The position numbers and the translations under genes were made by a program. Below, in pieces: positions 1-12,330 of a stretch of DNA of 64,000 nucleotides. The notes under the pieces were generated by a model that was not told the origin of the DNA, did not search any database, and saw only the letters and a program-made list of their open reading frames with translations. The stretch is from assembly GCF_028453695.1 (NCBI RefSeq), contig NC_135777.1:2170001-2234000 (forward strand), read 5' to 3'. Source of the DNA: Augochlora pura. Lineage: Eukaryota > Arthropoda > Insecta > Hymenoptera > Halictidae. Position 1 is the first letter of the stretch; every line of letters begins with the position of its first letter.

Positions 1-528
1 TCGGTATTCTAGTTTCCATTTCTAGCAATCGGTTTTCAAAGCAACTTCGATTTCGCATAATAATACGCGGCGTAGTCACGGTGTCCGCTCGGTTTCATGG
101 TGTCCCTCCCGCGTCTCCAAATTTCCCGAATAACATCGCGGCGCCCGCGAGACCCGCGAAAGAGGACGAGCACGCGGTCCTCGAACTCTCGGGCCGCTCA
201 AACTAGTTAATAACGGCGAAGAGATCAACCCGTTGTTTGAAGAACTTCGATCTCCAGCCGATTCTTCAATCTTCCTGCCGTTCATCAAAGCGTCTTTATA
301 TTTAACAACGCCTCGAGATTTTCAATCTCTGGCCGGCTTAAAGACCCAAAGAGAAACGGAAGACACTTCTCGGGTGGCTCGGGGTCGTCCTTCGAAGACG
401 ACCGATCTCTCGCCGTTATTCGTCAACTTTCTGATAAATAGTTCGGGCGAATATAGAGTAGAATATAATATTATATATATTATATATAATTTATTATTTA
501 TTAATTATATATATAATATATTATAATG

Positions 529-800
529 TAGTTAAGAATAGGATAGAGTGGAATAGAGCAGAGTAGAATATAGAATAGGTTACGACAGAGTGGAATAGAG
601 TGTAGCAATATATAATAGAGCAGAATAGAGTGTAATAAAGTACAATAGAGTGGAATACAGTGGAATAGAGCAGAATAGAGCAGAATAGAGTGGGATAGAG
701 CAGAATAGAGCAGAATAGAGTGGAATAGAGCAGAATAGAGTGGAATAGAGCAGAATAGAGTGGAATAGAGTGGAATAGAGTGGAATAGTATATCGGAGCT
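529..800. repeat. Pentamer/decamer satellite (TGGAATAGAG / CAGAATAGAG)
   Basis: An array of 10-bp units built on (G/C)(G/A)GAATAGAG runs for about 250 bases, degenerate at its left end. The apparent ORFs here are translations of this repeat. Confidence 0.9.
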
Positions 801-1775
801 ATATCGGAGATATAAACAGAGTCCGGTTTCCTTTCCATCGCACCGCACACTGCAAACATAATCAAATTCACAATAAACTCTTCCATCTTTTACTAAATAT
901 AGTTTTCTACCAGTTTACTTTTATTTACGAATATATATTTCGGAACGGCGCGGCCGCGAGATGCGCGTTCGTCTCGCGAGAGCGAGGACGCGTCGAGGGG
1001 TTTTCATTCAAAGAACCAGATGCAACTCCGCTCGAGGGATACTCGCCGTAGAGGAATCTCATTGAGGAGCCTCGTTCAACGTTCGAACAGCTAATCGAGC
1101 GGCCACGCGAGGTTGAATGTAATTATACTCGGGTCTCGGTCAGTGTTTAAACAATTGATCGGGCCGAAAGACCGAGTGCTGGAAAATATGAACAAGTTTA
1201 ACCGTGTCGTCGCGAAGACGCGAAGATGAACGTCGCGTTGCGAGGAATTTGCTGTCGCGTGTATTACTTCGCGTAAAATTTACTAACAAATTGTATTGTG
1301 GAAATTAAAGACATGTTGTGGAAGCTCAAAGATCGTAACAGATTTTAATATCTTATAATATGGGAGAACGTGTTTCCGTGCAGTTTCCTACGTTTTCTAT
1401 AAAATAGGTAAGGCTAATTTCAAATTTCAGCAATGTTAAATTACGCATTATTTAGTTTATTTCTTAATATTTTCGCTTCTCCGCGGTTGGCGAAAGATCT
1501 ATATTTTATAAAATTTTATATTTTACTTCATTTAATTTCGCAATTGTTTTGTACAACGTATAGTATGCGTTGTTTTTATGGGCTTAAACAGTATGTAAAT
1601 GGAGACAGTCTGAACAATTCCATACTATAGCAAATTGATCCGAGAAATCAGAATTTCTTGAAGACAGACATCTATAAATTTAAAATCGCGTTGGGAAAAG
1701 TGTATTGAAACATATGGGCACATTTTGATTAGATCGATAGCTTTTTCAAAAACATATGCAGTTTTACATACTCAC

Positions 1776-1999
1776 TTAACACTAGATTTACGGAATCCGT
1801 CAAAATGACGGGTCACTGATTCGTTAACGTACTATTATTCACATTTTAAAGATAAATTTATTGCTTATTTATCGATTATATTTACTATAATTATTTATAT
1901 TTATTTATTTATCGATTACATTAACAATTATATTAAATCGTTACTTTCCTAAACAAATATAAAACGGCTGCTTTTATTACTCCGTAAACCTAGTTTTAA
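1776..1999. mobile_element. TTAA-flanked MITE (TTAACACTAGATTTACGGA type)
   Basis: The left end TTAACACTAGATTTACGGA and the reverse complement of the right end (TTAAAACTAGGTTTACGGA) match at 17 of 19 positions. Both ends lie on TTAA. The interior is AT-rich and non-coding. TTAA target sites point to piggyBac-type mobilisation. Confidence 0.75.
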
Positions 2000-3060
2000 A
2001 AATCCGATATTTCATATGCACCAACCTAAAATATTACCGCGGTGACCACGTGTCCGACAACAATCTCCAAAAAAAAACAAGAAGCTCCAACACGTCTCGA
2101 ATCGAATCAGCAAAAAAACGACGCAATCGAGCCATCTATATCGAACGTATATAATATCTAATCATCGACCGACTGTCCCAACGAGCGCACAGAACGCGCA
2201 ACGAAATCGCAATTGCAGCACAGAGACGAGACAAACGTAAAGCCAGCCACCGTTCGTTTAATAGAAACTCCTCCGGCGAGAAGAAAGAAGATTAACGAGC
2301 CGCAGCCAATTCCGGTGGCCACGTGCGCGCGCGCGACCGATGATGATCTACGAGAGGAAGAAGCTGGGACGTGTCGGTGGTGGCCGGACGAGGGGTCGCG
2401 CACCACGTGCCGACACGTGGTCGTCGTCGCTGGCCGCAGGTCGGTAACGACGGTGTCGAAACGGACAGGGACGCACGCCCCCGCCTCCGTCTATGTTTAG
2501 AGACTGTCTGTGGGCCACGAGGGAAATCTCGTTTCGGAAATGTCGCGGCCCGGCACGGAACAATCGATCTGGAAGGCGGTGCCGGAAGCTCGCCGGATAT
2601 AAGAGGGGTTTAGGAGGAGGGAGAGGGGGGCGAGGACCAACCGCCCCTGCGAGCCGCTGCAGAAAATGGACGATTGAAGTTTTCGGCCGCGGTTTTCAGT
2701 TAGCCGGCGGAATTCTTGATTCGACGGGGTCGTAAACGGTTCGACAATAGATTTCGTTAAGCCGTGGCACGGCCACGCGATTCCGATTCTCCGCGGAACC
2801 GTGACGGAGTCGATACCAGAGAGACGACCCCCCCTCCCCGCCGAGCCCCTCCGGCCGCGATATAATCCACGGAGAGGCCGGGAGGACCGGCGATACCGAG
2901 ACGTTTCCCATTAAAACGTGCCACTGTAATTTTCGATCGTGGACGGGTCACCGGTCACCTTATAATCTGACTCTCTGCGCCCGCTCCGCGACCGGGTTGC
3001 CCCCTTTTTAGCATTCCGCCCTCTCTTCCTATTCATTTATCCACCTGGAGGATCAAGGAC
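2000..3060. other. CpG-rich spacer without a supported gene
   Basis: Overlapping ORFs in several frames reflect high GC. No domain, signal peptide or splice-consistent frame was recognised. A GGATATAAGAGGGG stretch at about 2594 is TATA-like, but no gene can be attached to it. Confidence 0.5.
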
Positions 3061-3065
3061 TCTAG

Positions 3066-3104
3066 AGAGCAGAGACAGAAAGAGAGAGGAGAGAGGAGAG
3101 AGAA

Positions 3105-3143
<39 letters not shown>
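3066..3143 (+). repeat. GA microsatellite
   Basis: A GA-rich tract has a pure (GA)n core at about 3105-3143. Confidence 0.95.
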
Positions 3144-3144
<1 letters not shown>

Positions 3145-3520
3145 AGGCTTTATCTCGTTGATAAGAGAAAACTGGTCCGAATTGTGTAGTAGAAGGGGAT
3201 GAAGTTATCCTTGCTCGGAGTACGTCAGGTAAGGCTTTGGTGCACGCAGCAATTCGCGAATTTCGTCGCCTACATTGTGTCCGCGTCGTGCGGCTCCCGA
3301 GTTTTTATCACCGGAACGCTCCGCGCGAGCTTTAACCCCGCGGATCTACCGATCTCTTCGCAGGATGGATGCGACCCTTCTCGAGGTCTACCTGCTGGGA
3401 ATTCCCTTTTTTGGTTTCGCTTGGGACAAAGTTGCAGAAAATAGATTTTTTAAATGGTGAATGCACTGTAAGAATTTTTGTCTTTTCGTGTAAGGTGGAG
3501 GAGCCAGTTACTGTGCCCCG

Positions 3521-3620
3521 NNNNNNNNNNNNNNNNNNNNNNNNNNNNNNNNNNNNNNNNNNNNNNNNNNNNNNNNNNNNNNNNNNNNNNNNNNNNNNNN
3601 NNNNNNNNNNNNNNNNNNNN
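3521..3620. other. Assembly gap, 100 N
   Basis: A run of exactly 100 N, probably a default-size gap. Confidence 0.99.
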
Positions 3621-4259
3621 CGAAGTTTGCAGTTGTATATAATAAAGTAAAGAATTGTATTATTAATTTTAATAAAACGACACAATTTTTACTTCCAGAA
3701 TGCCTTCATTTAATTTTGTTTCTAAATTTCAATAACAAAAGAATGAAATTTTGTTTTCGATTTAAGGGAAATGAATATTATCCACAGATAATGTAGATTA
3801 TAAATGAAATCGTCACGAATATAGTTCGTTATTATAGTAGAAAGGGTTAAAGGCGGCCGATCGATGAAAATATGGCGGACGCGCAACGGAATTCCTGCGA
3901 GTCCCGAGCGCATAACTTTTTCGAAGCTCGTACGCATCGGCGCGATTTATTTCGTGTCGTTCTCGGCGTACGTGACCGAATTTAATCGGCTCGACTCGTG
4001 CATCCCTGGAACAAGAAGCTTTCGCGACGGCTCGCGTGTTTTCGTGGGATATCGGGACCGTTCCGCGGGAAGCGTGTGCACGCTTATTGCCGGTCGTAGA
4101 GTACGGGCCGCCATTTTGGAGAACATAGACAGTCCGGGAGGGGGTCGAAGCAACGAACAATTTGGTTCTAATTTTTCGCGTGGCATAATAATCGCAATAT
4201 CGGTTGCGACAATTACAATATCGTGTGCAATAATTACAATAACGTTTCGAACAATTGTT

Positions 4260-4430
4260 TTAACTCTTTGCACTCCAGCGGCGACTCTGAAATAGCCGCG
4301 CCATTTTCAGACGAATTTTCACGATATTAAATTTATCTATATTGTCAAATAATACCAAATGGAAATATGGTACGTTGAAACGTGACATAGTGATTTTGGA
4401 ATTGAAGCAGTCTCGAGTGCAAAGGGTTAA
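4260..4430. mobile_element. TTAA-flanked MITE (CCCTTTGCACTCGAG family)
   Basis: The ends TTAACTCTTTGCACTCCAG and (reverse) TTAACCCTTTGCACTCGAG match at 17 of 19 positions, with intact TTAA on both sides. This 171-bp copy has the clearest ends of the family most frequent in the window. Confidence 0.82.
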
Positions 4431-4899
4431 TATGGAATTTAATATTGAAGGCATTTCGTGCGCTTAGCACGTTCGCTACCAGCGTCACGTGACGACCTCG
4501 GCTTTTTTTTTTATTTTACGCAAAGAACGTCAAACGAATTTCGTGAATATATTTCAATTTATAATTTGAAATTGTCGTTTGGAATTGTTCCACATAGCGC
4601 GTGATACTTTTAGAGAGTTTATGGCTTCGATTGTTATTACATTTATATTATAAAAGTGTACGGTGCATTTAATATGATGAATATAGCTATGGCAGCGAAC
4701 GTGGTAACCGTAATTTAATCTACCGACTTAGCGACTATGGTTACAGTTAGACTGCGGATTTCGTGCGTTTGTAATAAATATAGATCGTGGAAACAATGAT
4801 AGAGCAATACTTTAACAATAATTCTTCGAGTAATAATAATATTAAGACAATTTAAGGAAATTCTGAAAAATTAAATATAGTCTCAATTCGATGCGGTTG

Positions 4900-5237
4900 T
4901 TAACCCAATACCCGCCATTGTTCTTTTTGTAGTATTTTTTTTTATATTTATTTATAATATTAGGTTTTTTATATCAGTAATAATTCATCCGCCCAACGTG
5001 TCAATGATGAGACGCCGAGTATTTTCAAAATTCGAAAATAAATAATCATAATAGCTGTAATAGTAATACTAATAATAATAGTAATAATAACAATAATAAT
5101 AATACTAATAATAATAGTACTAATAGTAATAATAATAGTAATAAATGCAGTTTAAGTGGGCTCAAGATAAAAACCTTTCACATAGTCATATTTTTACAAT
5201 TTTATAGATTTTTAGATTGCGGCGGGTAACGGGTTAA
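4900..5237. mobile_element. TTAA-flanked MITE (CCCGTTACCCGCC family) with internal TAA microsatellite
   Basis: The left end TTAACCCAATACCCGCC and the reversed right end TTAACCCGTTACCCGCC match at 15 of 17 positions. The interior holds an AATA/TAATAA microsatellite at about 5060-5145. Confidence 0.78.
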
Positions 5238-5681
5238 ACGTGGAGGAAAGAAGTTTCCACTTGACTCCTCTATCTGTCGCGATCGATACGGATCATTTTT
5301 ATTCCGCATAAAAGAGCCGCAGTCTAATTATAGAAGTTGCGCGCGGTGAAGCGGTGTGAAGCGGACGTGGCGACGGAGGTTACAGTATATTGTAATAATC
5401 TTTGGTCAGCTTTATAATATATCAGTTCCATCCAGTGCGGCCATTTATTACTGTTCAAACAAATTGCTGTCAGCGACATCATTGACTGCAGAATTTGAAA
5501 ATATATTATAGAAAAAAAAGTCGAACAATTCCTACGTGAATTTCTCGCGAGCCGAACAAATATATCGCGTATTTAATGAAGAAGAATTTGGATTCGGTTC
5601 GCACGCATGCGCCAATAAATGTGTACATATATCGATGTGATGCACAGGGTGTGTCCCGTAAATCAGATGAAATTCAGAAAC

Positions 5682-5914
5682 GAGGGATTCCTGACGTTAT
5701 TTCAAGCATCTTTTTCCTTTGCGAAAATTCAATGCGTGGCTTCATTTGCGAGATATTAAGGAAAAACTGTGACCAATGAGAGGAGAGATCGATTTGCGCT
5801 AACTACAGAGCTCGCCTCTAATTGGTCAGTGTTTTTCGTTAATAACTCGTTAATTATGGCTCGGAGAACATTTTTGCAAAGGAAAAAGTTGTTTGAAATA
5901 ATCTCAGGAATCTC
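5682..5914. mobile_element. Long imperfect palindrome, probable MITE
   Basis: The left arm, from GGATTCCTGACGTTATTTCA through TTTTTCCTTTGC to GACCAAT, is matched in inverse order on the right: ATTGGTCAGTG, GCAAAGGAAAAAG and TGAAATAATCTCAGGAATC. The arms are about 105 bases and the loop short. The CAGGGTGTGTCCC sequence at 5645-5657 resembles the ACAGGGTGTCCC ends of other insect DNA elements. Confidence 0.72.
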
Positions 5915-6654
5915 TGTATATCAATTAAATTGATCATTGATATAAAATCAATGACAATATCAATACATTGATATAAATCCATGTATTCGATGACACAATT
6001 CGAAAAATGGCGTATATTGCATGAATGTTGTAGGACGCGCTGTCCACCCTCTAACGGCCACCAACGCACTTCGCGTCCCCCCTCCCTTTGTCCGAACTCT
6101 CGGCGGAGGACCGCCTTTGTCTATGTGTTAGTTCGCTTGCACCTACGTTGAAGAATCGTATCATTGAATATAACCGCACCCTGCACTCGTCCTCGCTAAC
6201 ATTTTGACAATCCAATAAATTTATTAATTAGCTTCTTGTAATTTTGTCGAAGCTAAACTGTGCCATTTTTTGGTTCAAATTAAACATTTCTACTACGTAT
6301 TATATTTGCAAGCGTTGAGCTTCGTAATCGTATTGTTCGTTACGCTAGTTTTGAGCCATTTTCTGTACCATTTAGTATCTACTCAGAAATTTCTATGTAT
6401 TGCTACGTTAAGGCCGCCTTCTTCGTAAAAAAATTATTTGTTTGAGTGTGGACTTCGACGGTCCAAAAGGCACACTTGTTCAATACACGTATCTTACCTT
6501 CCGGAAATCTGCTTAACACTATTTTTACCGACATTTTGTATCGCACAATTTACCGAATTAATTTTACGATGGCTATAGCGAAAGTCGAAATGCGACTACG
6601 TAGAAAACGTAGAATGCAGGAAATAACATATAATAACAATATAAAATACATGAC

Positions 6655-6860
6655 ATTATATATAATATTATTATAATAATTATAATAATATAGAATCTAT
6701 GACATTATATATAATGTTGTTATAATAATATGTAATAATAATTATTATAATACAAAACATATAATATTATATATTGTATTACAATAACATACAATATTAT
6801 ATATAATATTATTATATACTGTACTACAATAAGACATAATATTATAAACATTATAACACC
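6655..6860. repeat. AT-only tandem tract (TATAATATTATTA-like)
   Basis: This tract is almost purely A/T with recurring TATAATATTAT units and many short palindromes. No coding content was seen. Confidence 0.8.
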
Positions 6861-7512
6861 GTACCAAAAATTATTGAAACACATGCTCCAGTCGTCTCGG
6901 TAAAAGTAGTGCTAAGCAAGGATTAACGAAAGGTGTCCTGTAACACGTTCGTTAAGTATAGCGTTAAACACTGAACCACCAGAATTCATGCGACGAGGTT
7001 GGAGATAATCGCGTTAGCTAGATTTCGCCGCATTATCAAAACTATAACTCCTCGGCAAACGTGCAGAGAACATTAGCAACGAGCAGAATAATTCGCAGTC
7101 CAAACAGCGCGTGTTTGCGGCAAACATTGCGTCCAGCCAGGTGTTCGCCGGCGTCGGCAAACGACGTCTCGCTAATTAACCTGGATGTAAAATATTTAGA
7201 AAACTTTGACGTTGGCTCGAACGCGAGGAATGCTTTCGATTTCTCAGTCTTTCGATCGAATTCTCAAGGCGGCCCGAAATCCGCGAAACGGCAGCGAGCT
7301 TCCCGCGACATTCGCACCCGTTTCGCCACCGGGTGCAGTCATCGTTCCCCTCGTCTTCTATCTTCCTCAGTTATCTTCCGATGAGATAAGAGAGGAGGAG
7401 AGCAGCCGACACGGTGCACTGCGAGCGCCACTCTCACGGAAATGATAAGTCTAATTAATGCTACTAAATGTCTCATAATTCTGTGCAGCACTATACGCAA
7501 AAGGCAACGCGG

Positions 7513-8323
7513 TTAACCCCTTGCACTATGACAATGACTTAGACACGTGATAAAAAATTCCATGGAAACTCTGCCAAATACCAACATTACTAATTTCTTC
7601 TAAATTGAAATCAAATCGAGTTCTTCTGTTACCAAAGTCTCGAAACAGGAGTAAATAAAGACAATAGAAGAAACAAAAATGATCCGCCCATTAAGGGCAG
7701 TATTAAGGACAAATGCGCAGAATTAACCCCTTTTCGTACTTTGAAGAATCCTACACGTGATGGAAATTGGTCGTAATATAATATTAAGTAGGGATGTTAT
7801 TCTTCAAAGATGGAATAAAATTCGAATCCCTTGTTATTAATAATAAAGCACTTAACCATTTAGCTGCGTCGATAAATTTTGATTTTGTTACGCGTTTTAT
7901 CGTTTATACTGTCTATAATCTTTTTGAAAATTACTCTAATATTATCTTAAAGCATGTGAAATTTATGAATATGTAATCAGAAGCATTTTGACATAAATCG
8001 TAGGAGAAGTATATTTATTGTAAGACGTAAAATTGCCATTTCCATATGACGTCTATACACGTCGTACGCAGCTAACAGGTTGACTATATTCAGGCATGGA
8101 ATGAACATTAATGTTCTGTCTCTTTTCAAAAATTGTACCAATTGAAAAATTCCTAACCGCGGTAACTGTGAAGAAAATGGTACGTCAAGGGGTTGAGGAC
8201 AAATGACCAGATTTAAGGGCAAATATGCATTGAACAAATATGCATTATTAAGGACAAATATTGTATTATTAAGAACAGTGCTAATCAGCGCACCAGCGGG
8301 AAAGTATTAGTGCAAGGGGTTGA
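7513..8323. mobile_element. TTAA MITE of the CCCCTTGCACTA type carrying a nested MITE
   Basis: The left end TTAACCCCTTGCACTATGAC pairs with the right end ATTAGTGCAAGGGGTTGA. The interior is split by a second element at 7723-8196, so the host copy is about 340 bases. Confidence 0.62.
7723..8196. mobile_element. Nested TTAA MITE (CCCCTT...GTAC family)
   Basis: The left end TTAACCCCTTTTCGTACTTT and the reversed right end TCAACCCCTTGACGTACCAT agree at most positions. It lies inside another MITE. A related right end recurs at 49801-49831. Confidence 0.58.
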
Positions 8324-8329
8324 AAATCG

Positions 8330-9482
8330 TGGAAACACCGTTTCGATCCTCGCGGCAGGAGCAGATGCGCGACAACGATTGGACCGTCCTAAAACGACCG
8401 AATGGCTAGACTTAACGTAGGAATCGGCTCGAACGATCCCAGCACCGTGTACAGTTACCTCGAACTCGATTGACAAGGATTTTTCGAGCAGGTCTTGCAG
8501 AACTGTTCCGCGGATTCGTGCCGCACGGCCGGTCGAAAACCGGCGCGAATCGTCGGCCGCGCGCGCGCGCGCTCGCTAACTTGCGCAAGTTTGTTCGTCG
8601 TCGGATCGGTGCTAAATATAGCAAGGACGATCCTGGCGAGCTCTCCTGGCGATCGGCGCGCGCGCGCCCGATTGGCAAACCGAGCCTCGTTTCGTAAAAT
8701 CTCGACCGCAAATGGCGTTGTGCCAGTCCGGGGATCGTCGCGGACGCCCGATACCCACGCTTTCGATTCCTCTCGAAGAGGACCGGCGCACTTTTCACGG
8801 TACACTAACACAAACCCGAGCACCGAACCCCTCGAACGACGCCGCCAGTTTCGCGGTCCCCGGAACAATCCCAGGGAATTGTCCGCGGAGGACCCCGGGC
8901 ACTTCGATTCAGCGCCGCCGCGCCGGTCCAAGGGATCCGTGAGAGTCTCTCGCGGAGAAAGACTAGCCTTGACGAAGACGAGGATGAGGCCGCGTCGGAT
9001 CGAACGCGAGCATTAGCGGTCGATTGTCAGGCGACGGCTGCCAATGTCGATGGTCGAGAGATGGACGGAGACGGCAGAGACTGCGCTGGCCAATTTCAAC
9101 ATCCATCGGTTCGTCCGCGAGCGGGGAAGTTTTGAAACGAGACCGCTCATTAAATTCTTGCACCTTCGAACGACGTCGTTTGCGGCAGGGGTTGCCCAAC
9201 GATCGATAGAGTCTTTCGAAATCGGTCTCTTCTTCTTAGAGGATCCCCATCTTGCCGGTCAGTCGGCGGAACACCTCGCCGGAAGCTTCGGCCGGCTCTT
9301 CGTCGAAGAGCAGGCCGGAATGAGCCGAGTGGGAGGATCGTCTCGGCGTCATCGTGCGAGGAACGTCTCGGCGTCGTCGACGGACAGCCTCGTCCTGCGG
9401 AACTTCAAGGTGCGGGCGAGCCGTGGAGCGACGCGGGGAGGAGAAATGGAGGAACGTTCGGAACGGGGAGCGTTGTTTGGGG
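8330..9482. other. CpG-dense 3' flank of the glycosyltransferase gene
   Basis: The block is very CpG-rich, including GCGCGCGCGC runs, with ORFs open in four frames at once. It presumably contains the 3' UTR of the minus-strand gene. No separate gene is supported. Confidence 0.5.
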
Positions 9483-12280
9483 CTAGCTGGGCCTGAAGAA
9501 GCCCAGAGTCTCCAAGGTTCTGGTGACCCTGTCGATCAGCTGGTCCCTGTACCGCCATATCGTCGTGTCCAACACGCTGTTCTCTCTGTACTCGACGCAG
9601 GTCTTCTTCAACGACTTCACGCAGTCCGCACGGTAGTGCTGCAGCTGCGCGTCCTCGGTTTCGATGGGGTAGCTGGTACAGCCGGCGCCCAGGCAGGCTA
9701 ACGGGAAGTGGTTGTGCAGGGTGACAACCCTCTCCGGGTTGTGGAAGCACTTGATGTACTGGTTCGGCTTCGTGAAGTTCTTCGAGCGGTACACGTGCTG
9801 CAGCATGTGCATGTACCTGGAAACAGACCGGCTCGTTTGCACTATGATTATCTGCGGGGCTCACGGGTGGCCGGCCTTTTTATGACCTTGCGCCAAGGGA
9901 ATGGGGTAATTAACCGTGGAACGACACCGTGGGGTATGTTCACGGTGAACTCGCGACATTTTTAAATCAACCGTGGACGTGGAAATTAATATTGAAACGC
10001 TGAGGTTTTACTTGCAGCGGAAGTATAGGGTGGTCATTGGGGAGACTCGGCAGTGATTGGTTTATATAAATTTGTAAGGAGAATTAATTGATTTGAAAAT
10101 ATAACTAAATATATACTAAAAATATATAACTAATATAACTAAATATAACTTTAATTTTTGAGTTTTTAAATCTAAGAACATTCTAAAAAACCTCATGAGT
10201 TTATTTATAATTTTCTGTCACAATAGGAGAAACAGAACAAAAACTATAAATTACGTTCAACCCCATAACTATCCCAATGAAGCTACCACTTGAAAGACAA
10301 GATATTGTTTGAAAAGACCTATCAACTAGTTTGTATAAATCCAATTCGACTTAAGAGAAGGGACTATTCAAATGTTTTCAAAATGATTTTGGGGCCGTGA
10401 TAGAATAATTTTGGTGGTTAAAATTATGATTACTCTAAGCGTAAGGAAGATGAGAATCAGTTGAAAAACTATTCGCCACGGAGTCCCACAACAATACTAG
10501 CAAAACCTCTATTAATGAAAGCGCTAATGATAAATGAGAAAGAAACAATGAAACACATTATTTCCTACTATAAAAACACATCCCTGAAGAGGTTAATCTG
10601 TAAATCAGGCTCGCGATCAGCCAGTGATTCATCCGGGATCGTTAACACGTTACGTAACGCGACAATGGCGGTGGCGCAAGTCTGTACCCATGGCGTCTGA
10701 GGTCGCGAATTTATTTCCTCCCGCCCGGTTCTGCTCGGCCGATAAACCGCGGCGCGTGAAAGTCGGCGATGAGAGACTCACTTCGGCATGTCCTTGAAGA
10801 ATCCGTGCGAGTGTAGTAGGTCGTCGAGGAAGTATACGTTCCTGACGTTATAGGACGCCCTGGTCTCGTTCCTAATCTTGAACGCCTTGTTCAGCACCCT
10901 CTTCATGAGGTCCTGCCACGTGGCGTCCTTGACGGGCATGATCACCTCGTCGACATCGAGCAGCGCGATGTACTCGTACTCGTACATGTGCTTGTAGAGA
11001 CAGTCGTTGTAGGGTATGAGCTCGTTCTGCCGCTTGTGATTGGTCTTCTTGGTGAGGTACATGTGCTGGAACGCGGGCACGTTTGGCTGGCCGCCGGGCA
11101 GGGTCAGCGGAGTGACGTGCACCTTGCCGAGCTTCTGATAGTGATCGAGCACCTTGGTCACGTTCGGGTGCACCTGGAGCTGGTAGAAGAAGATCTTGTC
11201 GGCGCCGAGCAGCGTGATCAGCTCGATCCACTCGACCAGCCTGACCGACAGGTCCTCGTGAAGGAAGTCCAGGCCCTTCACGCAAACGGCGAAGTCCTTT
11301 TTGCGCTCGGGCTTGTTGTAGATCACGCGGAGGTTGTTGCTGGGCGTGTCGCAGGGCTTCTCGACCATGGAGACCGAGGCAGGCGGTCCCTTCAGCCAGT
11401 GGGACTGGGGCACCTTGCAGGCGATCACGTAGGGCTGGTAGATGCCCTGCTTGTAGTTGCCCCACTTCGGGTACCAGATGTACTTGTACTCCAAGGTCTC
11501 GACCACCCTCGGTTCCCGCTCCCCGTCGTACCACAGCTGACAGTGGGTCTTCACGGTGGGCTCGATGCGGTCGATCATCCCGACGATCCTGATCGCCGGC
11601 CCGATCCTCGACAGCTTGCGTCTGTCGTAGAACGCGCCGAAGAACTGGAACGTCCCGTTGCTGGTCCTCATCGTCTGCCAGTAGACGTTGTTGAACTCTA
11701 TGTCGTAGATCGAGGGGTACTTCAGGTTCGAGCAGCTGTCGTTGCTCTTCGACTTGCTCTGGCCACCGGAGTACTTGCTGTTCTTGCTCCAGTAGGCCAG
11801 AGGGAGGCTCGGCAGCCTCTGCTCTATCTCTCTGATCAGTTCCTCTTCCGTTTTCGCTGGCCGCTTGTCCAACATCGGCTCCAGGTCCAACGGGTTCTTC
11901 GTCGGACCGTTCAGCAGCGTCGTCAAGGTCGTCAGAATACCTGATCCGGCCGAGTTCGAGAAACTGGCGTCCGCCGGGGATCGTTGGAGCAGGTATCTGG
12001 ATAGACCGAGGCTCGAGGAGCCGCGATGGTTGTTGACCGGCTCCTCGCGATGGCGATAGGCGTCCTCCACCAGGACGTCACCGGACGTGTCGTCCCCCGT
12101 CGGCGAGTCCCTCAGGCTGTTCTCCACGTGACGGAACTGCACCGCCGCGATCATCACCAATCCCCAGGCGAACACGAAGACCAGGGCGCGCCGGACGCAT
12201 CTCGACCCGCCACCGTTGCAGCTTTGCAACATCTTCTGGACTACTGTCCCCAGAACGGCTGCGTATCGATCCGAAGACAC
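9483..12280 (-). CDS. Glycosyltransferase family 92 (DUF23-type) protein, two coding exons
   Basis: This is a complete 610-residue type II membrane glycosyltransferase. Exon 1 is 12280-10782 and exon 2 is 9816-9483; the intron 10781-9817 has a consensus donor (AA|GTGAGT) and acceptor (TTTCCAG|G), and the split codon restores Lys500. A short cytosolic N-terminus is followed by a signal anchor at about residues 31-49, a variable stem to about 180, and the catalytic domain at about 195-600. The domain contains the family signature LLDVDEVIMP, with the DVD metal/nucleotide-sugar motif at 442-444, plus EWIELITLLGADKIFFY at about 350-366. N-glycosylation sequons lie at 208, 373, 471 and 513. Family 92 enzymes are Golgi transferases; characterised members add galactose, for example to core fucose in nematodes. 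The acceptor here is unknown. A pyrimidine-rich acceptor at 12330-12329 suggests a further 5' UTR exon upstream. The family call is firm; the specific substrate cannot be read from the sequence. Confidence 0.93.
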
Positions 12281-12330
12281 TGTCCCTCTCTCCGATTCGA
12301 CTCACGCTGACGTGCCAAGCCGCTGCGTCT

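Noticed and set aside
501..886. 115- and 121-codon ORFs rich in Leu-Tyr-Ser
   Set aside because: These are direct translations of the TGGAATAGAG satellite.
8412..9496. Several 120-170-codon ORFs on both strands beside the glycosyltransferase gene
   Set aside because: They overlap each other in a very CpG-rich block, show no domain or plausible splice structure, and consist of Arg/Ala/Gly/Ser-rich shadows.
10872..11944. 220- and 318-codon ORFs inside the glycosyltransferase exon
   Set aside because: They are alternative frames of the GC-rich coding exon and have no family signature.
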